Below are positions 6,371-8,214 of a DNA stretch of 8,214 nt, piece after piece; position 1 is the stretch's first letter; each line of letters opens with the position of its first letter. Under the pieces are notes generated by a model. That model saw only the letters and a program-made list of their open reading frames with translations. It had not been told where the DNA came from and did no database searches. The position numbers were made by a program, and so were the translations under genes. This DNA is from Solobacterium sp. (lineage in GTDB: Bacteria; Bacillota_I; Bacilli_A; Erysipelotrichales; Erysipelotrichaceae), in contig JAEEPV010000043.1 of NCBI GenBank assembly GCA_016284975.1, positions 1 to 8,214 on the forward strand. The letters are read 5' to 3'.

Positions 6371-6526
6371 ATGGACAAGAACAAAGACTTGAAAAAGAAC
6401 ACCGAGTATACATCGAAAGATAAATATCTTCTGGATGATGATCTTCTTGATGCGGTAAGCGGTGGTGCTACTGCCGGCAAGAACAACGGCGGTGACAATC
6501 CGATCTTCCGTATCACCAAAAAATGA
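6371..6526 (+). CDS. Small peptide precursor with double-glycine leader (bacteriocin- or pheromone-like)
   Basis: A 51-residue open frame with a strong AGGAGG five bases before the ATG and its own terminator 27 bases after the stop. The first 32 residues are charged and end in YLLDDDLLDAVSGG (19-32), which has the acidic, leucine-spaced helix and final Gly-Gly of leaders cut by C39-peptidase ABC exporters. Cutting after Gly32 would release a 19-residue product, ATAGKNNGGDNPIFRITKK: polar, basic at the end, with no cysteine and little hydrophobic character. That is short and hydrophilic for a pore-forming class II bacteriocin, so a signalling peptide or an unusual toxin is as likely. No exporter, immunity, kinase or modification gene is in the window. 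A longer open frame running in from the gltX antisense side shares this frame; only this internal start has a ribosome site. Confidence 0.7.
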   Translation: MDKNKDLKKNTEYTSKDKYLLDDDLLDAVSGGATAGKNNGGDNPIFRITKK

Positions 6527-6553
6527 TCTGAAAAAACGCAATAACCCTTGAAG

Positions 6554-6579
6554 AACCGGTTCGAACGAATCGGTTTTTT
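6554..6579 (+). terminator. Intrinsic terminator of the peptide gene
   Basis: AACCGGTT (6554-6561) pairs with AATCGGTT (6568-6575) with one G-U pair, closed by C-GAAC-G, and runs into six T residues (6574-6579). It lies 27 bases after the stop codon and indicates that the peptide gene is a single-gene transcript. Confidence 0.85.
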
Positions 6580-6845
6580 GTGAATTAACAGGATTTTATG
6601 AAGCATTCAGCGAACAAAAACGGGTGCAGTACTTCCAGGGCAGGATTCCGCTGTCCGCAGAATGGTTTTATTGAATATTAAATTTCTAAGCTTTTATATT
6701 TTGAACTATAAGATTATTGGTACTTCTGAACGATGCGAAGTATCTCGCCGGAATTATTTTCTATTCTTCAGCAAACCAATCCTGTCTGCTTACAATGGTC
6801 ATGACTGGTTTCAGTGATTGTCATATATACGGAGGGTGAAACACG
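6580..6845. other. A+T-rich non-coding stretch between peptide gene and interrupted hydrolase gene
   Basis: No convincing gene on either strand. It contains a possible promoter (see 6671-6699), a hairpin GGTACTTC/GAAGTATC at 6719-6744 with a ten-base loop and one G-T pair, and the GGAGGG ribosome site at 6831-6836. A 27-codon open frame at 6598-6681 has no recognisable content. The hairpin is not followed by T residues, so it is not a simple terminator. Confidence 0.5.
6671..6699 (+). promoter_or_regulatory. Candidate promoter for the interrupted hydrolase gene
   Basis: TTGAAT (6671-6676), 17 bases, then TTATAT (6694-6699). Transcription would start near 6706, giving a leader of about 140 bases that carries the hairpin at 6719-6744. 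The region is A+T-rich, so a chance match is possible. Confidence 0.4.
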
Positions 6846-6956
6846 ATGCTGAAAATAACCTATTTTGGAACAACCGTTCGTTTATTTGATGACGGAAAAG
6901 ATCAGATTTTATCATCCCTGGTGAAGAAGACTCCGACTTCTGTAAGTCGGAGATGA
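6846..6956 (+). pseudogene. N-terminal fragment of a probable metallo-beta-lactamase-fold hydrolase, interrupted by an IS
   Basis: A proper GGAGGG ribosome site lies nine bases upstream of an ATG opening a 36-codon frame. The first 22 residues, MLKITYFGTTVRLFDDGKDQ and IL, resemble the start of MBL-fold hydrolases of Bacillota as I recall them: a first beta strand with YFGTT, then LFDDG and a second strand. In intact relatives a segment like FDCH follows the IL. Here the frame instead continues as SSLVKKTPTSVSRR and stops inside a perfect hairpin typical of an IS200/IS605 left end. I infer that the element entered the gene near 6910-6914, and the remainder should lie beyond the element, outside the window. 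The fragment lacks all metal-binding residues and cannot be active. The family assignment rests on only about 22 residues. Confidence 0.55.
6931..6952 (+). repeat. Subterminal hairpin of the IS left end
   Basis: CTCCGACTT (6931-6939), loop CTGT, AAGTCGGAG (6944-6952): a perfect 9-bp stem with a four-base loop, about 17-20 bases inside the inferred boundary. IS200/IS605-group ends carry such single-strand hairpins, recognised by TnpA. It is not followed by T residues, so it is not a terminator. Confidence 0.65.
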
Positions 6957-7028
6957 ATTCACTTTTTATTATATGTTTCATGATCACTTTGATGATTCAG
7001 TATATTTCTTAAGAAATTTGAGGGGATT

Positions 7029-7069
7029 CTTTCATTCACGCCTAAGAGATAAGTGAAGGGGGATGAAAG
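7029..7069 (+). promoter_or_regulatory. Hairpin holding the tnpB ribosome site in a bulge
   Basis: CTTTCAT (7029-7035) pairs perfectly with ATGAAAG (7063-7069), and TCAC (7036-7039) with GTGA (7053-7056). The unpaired bases between the two right-hand segments are AGGGGG (7057-7062), the Shine-Dalgarno sequence for the tnpB start at 7073. If the fold forms, translation of tnpB would be dampened or tunable. Confidence 0.5.
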
Positions 7070-7072
7070 ACC

Positions 7073-8214
7073 ATGATGATCGCAGTCAAATGCCGTATGT
7101 ATCTGAAGAAAAATCAGGCTGAGCAGGCTTTGAAAACGCTCGGCTGCTGCAGATATGTATACAACCTGTATCTGAATACCTGGAATATCCTTTTTCAGTT
7201 CACCGGTAAAGGAATGTCTTATTATTCCTGCTGTGCCAACATGACCGAGCTGAAGAAGGTTTTACCGTGGCTCAAAGAAGCAGATTCCACTGCTCTTCAG
7301 TCCTCCATTCGTAATCTCTGTGATGGATTCGATCGTTTCTTTCAGAAACGTACCGAACATCCCGTATTTCATAAGAAAGGCCATCATGAATCCTATACTT
7401 CCAGGAATAATAACGATTCCATTCGGGTACGTGATAAGAATCATATCGTTCTGCCGAAACTGGGAACCGTGAACGTACGTGGATTACGGCAGTTTGAAGG
7501 AAAGATCGTATCCGCAACCATAAGCCATGAACCTACCGGTAAATGGTCTGTTTCTGTTCTCTATGAAACAGAAGATCCAAAACCACTGGTTAAAACCGGA
7601 AAAGAAGTTGGTATCGACCTTGGTCTTCATGATTTCGCTGTTCTTTCCGATGGAAGAAAAGAAAATAACCCGAAGTATTACCAGAAACTGGAAAAGAAGC
7701 TTCTTAAGGAACAGAAGATCCTTTCCCGGAGGATCGAAGCCAATATTGACCGTTATATCGAAAGGAATGGAAAACGGTACCCGGTATATAAGAAGCCTCT
7801 TGGAGAATGCAGGAACATACAGAAACAGCGCAGAAAGGTCGCAGAGATCCATGAGAAGATCCGAAACTGCCGTATCGACTTTGAGCAGAAGCTCAGTACA
7901 GAGATCATCAAAAACCACGATGTGATCTGTATCGAGGATCTGAATGTCAAAGGCTTGATGAAGAATCGTAAGCTGGCGAAGGTGATCGGTAATGCCTCAT
8001 GGTCTGAGTTTGTGAATATGCTCAAATACAAAGCAGAAAGGTATGGAAGGAAGGTTGTTTTAGTCGATCGCTTCTTTCCGTCTTCACAGACATGTTCCTG
8101 TTGCGGGGCGATCAATCCGGCTGTCAAGGATCTGAAGATCCGGGAATGGGACTGTCCTTCCTGCGGAGTGCATCTGGACAGGGACATCAACAGTGCTGTA
8201 AATATCCGAAAAGA
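7073..8214 (+). CDS. tnpB: TnpB, RNA-guided nuclease of the IS200/IS605 group (3' end outside window)
   Basis: An open frame of 380 codons that has not stopped at the window edge. TnpB proteins are RNA-guided DNA nucleases, related to ancestors of Cas12, that help the transposon persist. The N-terminal part (1-170) is the DNA/RNA-binding region, with [12 protein letters not shown] (26-37). The RuvC-like core has [15 protein letters not shown] with Asp182, IEDLNVKGL with Glu288, and [10 protein letters not shown] with Asp369/Asp371, so the acidic triad is intact. A zinc ribbon is formed by CSCCG (341-345) and CPSCG (361-365). Between the first two RuvC motifs lies an extra basic segment at about 223-248 ([20 protein letters not shown]). 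The start is the first of two ATGs, ten bases after the SD sequence. Probably only a few dozen residues are missing. Confidence 0.95.
   Translation, partial: MMIAVKCRMYLKKNQAEQALKTLGCCRYVYNLYLNTWNILFQFTGKGMSYYSCCANMTELKKVLPWLKEADSTALQSSIRNLCDGFDRFFQKRTEHPVFHKKGHHESYTSRNNNDSIRVRDKNHIVLPKLGTVNVRGLRQFEGKIVSATISHEPTGKWSVSVLYETEDPKPLVKTGKEVGIDLGLHDFAVLSDGRKENNPKYYQKLEKKLLKEQKILSRRIEANIDRYIERNGKRYPVYKKPLGECRNIQKQRRKVAEIHEKIRNCRIDFEQKLSTEIIKNHDVICIEDLNVKGLMKNRKLAKVIGNASWSEFVNMLKYKAERYGRKVVLVDRFFPSSQTCSCCGAINPAVKDLKIREWDCPSCGVHLDRDINSAVNIRK

Larger units (their letters stand above)
6911..8214 (+). mobile_element. IS200/IS605-group element with tnpB only (IS1341-like), right end outside window
   Basis: A perfect 9-bp hairpin at 6931-6952 is followed by a tnpB gene in the same orientation. 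Only about 120 bases lie between hairpin and tnpB, so no tnpA (Y1 transposase) is present on this side. This matches the tnpA-less layout that depends on a helper TnpA. The left boundary near 6911 is inferred from where the hydrolase reading frame loses its family sequence, close to a TTTTAT that could be the target. The group makes no target duplication. The right end, with the guide (omega) RNA region, is beyond the window. Confidence 0.7.

Noticed and set aside
4898..6526. A 542-codon open frame on the plus strand opposite gltX, ending with the peptide gene's stop codon.
   Set aside because: It is almost entirely antisense to gltX, has no ribosome site at its start and no recognisable family content. 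Only its last 51 codons, which have their own ribosome site, look real.
6598..6681. A 27-codon open frame starting MKHSANKNGC.
   Set aside because: Only AGGA four bases upstream, no known family and no leader-like features; most likely chance in A+T-rich DNA.
6719..6744. Hairpin GGTACTTC/GAAGTATC considered as a terminator or riboswitch.
   Set aside because: There is no T run after it and no known riboswitch core can be recognised; kept only as an unexplained leader hairpin.
7004..7017. A 14-base palindrome ATTTCTT/AAGAAAT within the IS, upstream of tnpB.
   Set aside because: It is A+T-rich, short and without a partner copy in the window; likely chance.
1..8214. CRISPR array or a clustered defence system.
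   Set aside because: No regularly spaced repeats and no defence-type genes other than the TnpB nuclease, which belongs to an insertion element.

Overview
The window looks like chromosomal DNA of a low-to-moderate G+C member of the Bacillota. The evidence is strong GGAGG-type ribosome sites, sigma-A style promoters, the infC-rpmI-rplT order, and a glutamyl-tRNA synthetase with a standard bacterial discriminating layout. The envelope gene set and the TnpB subtype remind me of gut or oral Erysipelotrichia, but that rests on recollection and is a weak inference.

Layout. Positions 1-727 hold the end of infC, then rpmI and rplT, a ribosomal operon reading right. A tRNA-Glu (anticodon CTC) with its own likely promoter and terminator follows at 717-875. 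A second rightward run (915-3396) encodes a CinA/PncC-like protein, a FemABX-type aminoacyl-tRNA-dependent peptidoglycan transferase with a coiled-coil arm, and a TraX-family membrane protein. Converging on it is a leftward pair (6169 to 3470): gltX, with a clear promoter and short leader, followed 3 bases later by a second FemABX paralogue. That pair ends in a strong terminator whose loop contains the stop codon.

Right of the gltX promoter lies a 51-residue peptide gene with a double-glycine leader (6371-6526) and its own terminator. It resembles the precursor of an exported bacteriocin or signalling peptide, but no exporter, immunity or modification gene is in view. After about 270 non-coding bases, a 36-codon open frame at 6846-6956 looks like the first residues of a metallo-beta-lactamase-fold hydrolase that stops inside inserted DNA. 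The inserted DNA carries a perfect 9-bp hairpin typical of an IS200/IS605 left end, then a tnpB gene that runs off the window. The tnpB ribosome site sits in a bulge of a long hairpin.

How the parts relate. FemABX enzymes take amino acids from charged tRNAs to build peptidoglycan side chains or cross-bridges. Pairing one with gltX, and placing two paralogues around a TraX-type membrane protein, makes the middle of the window an envelope-building locus tied to the aminoacyl-tRNA supply. The right end is accessory: a small secreted-type peptide and a recent-looking insertion. The most uncertain and most interesting items are the orphan double-glycine peptide, the interrupted hydrolase gene, and the structured tnpB translation start.
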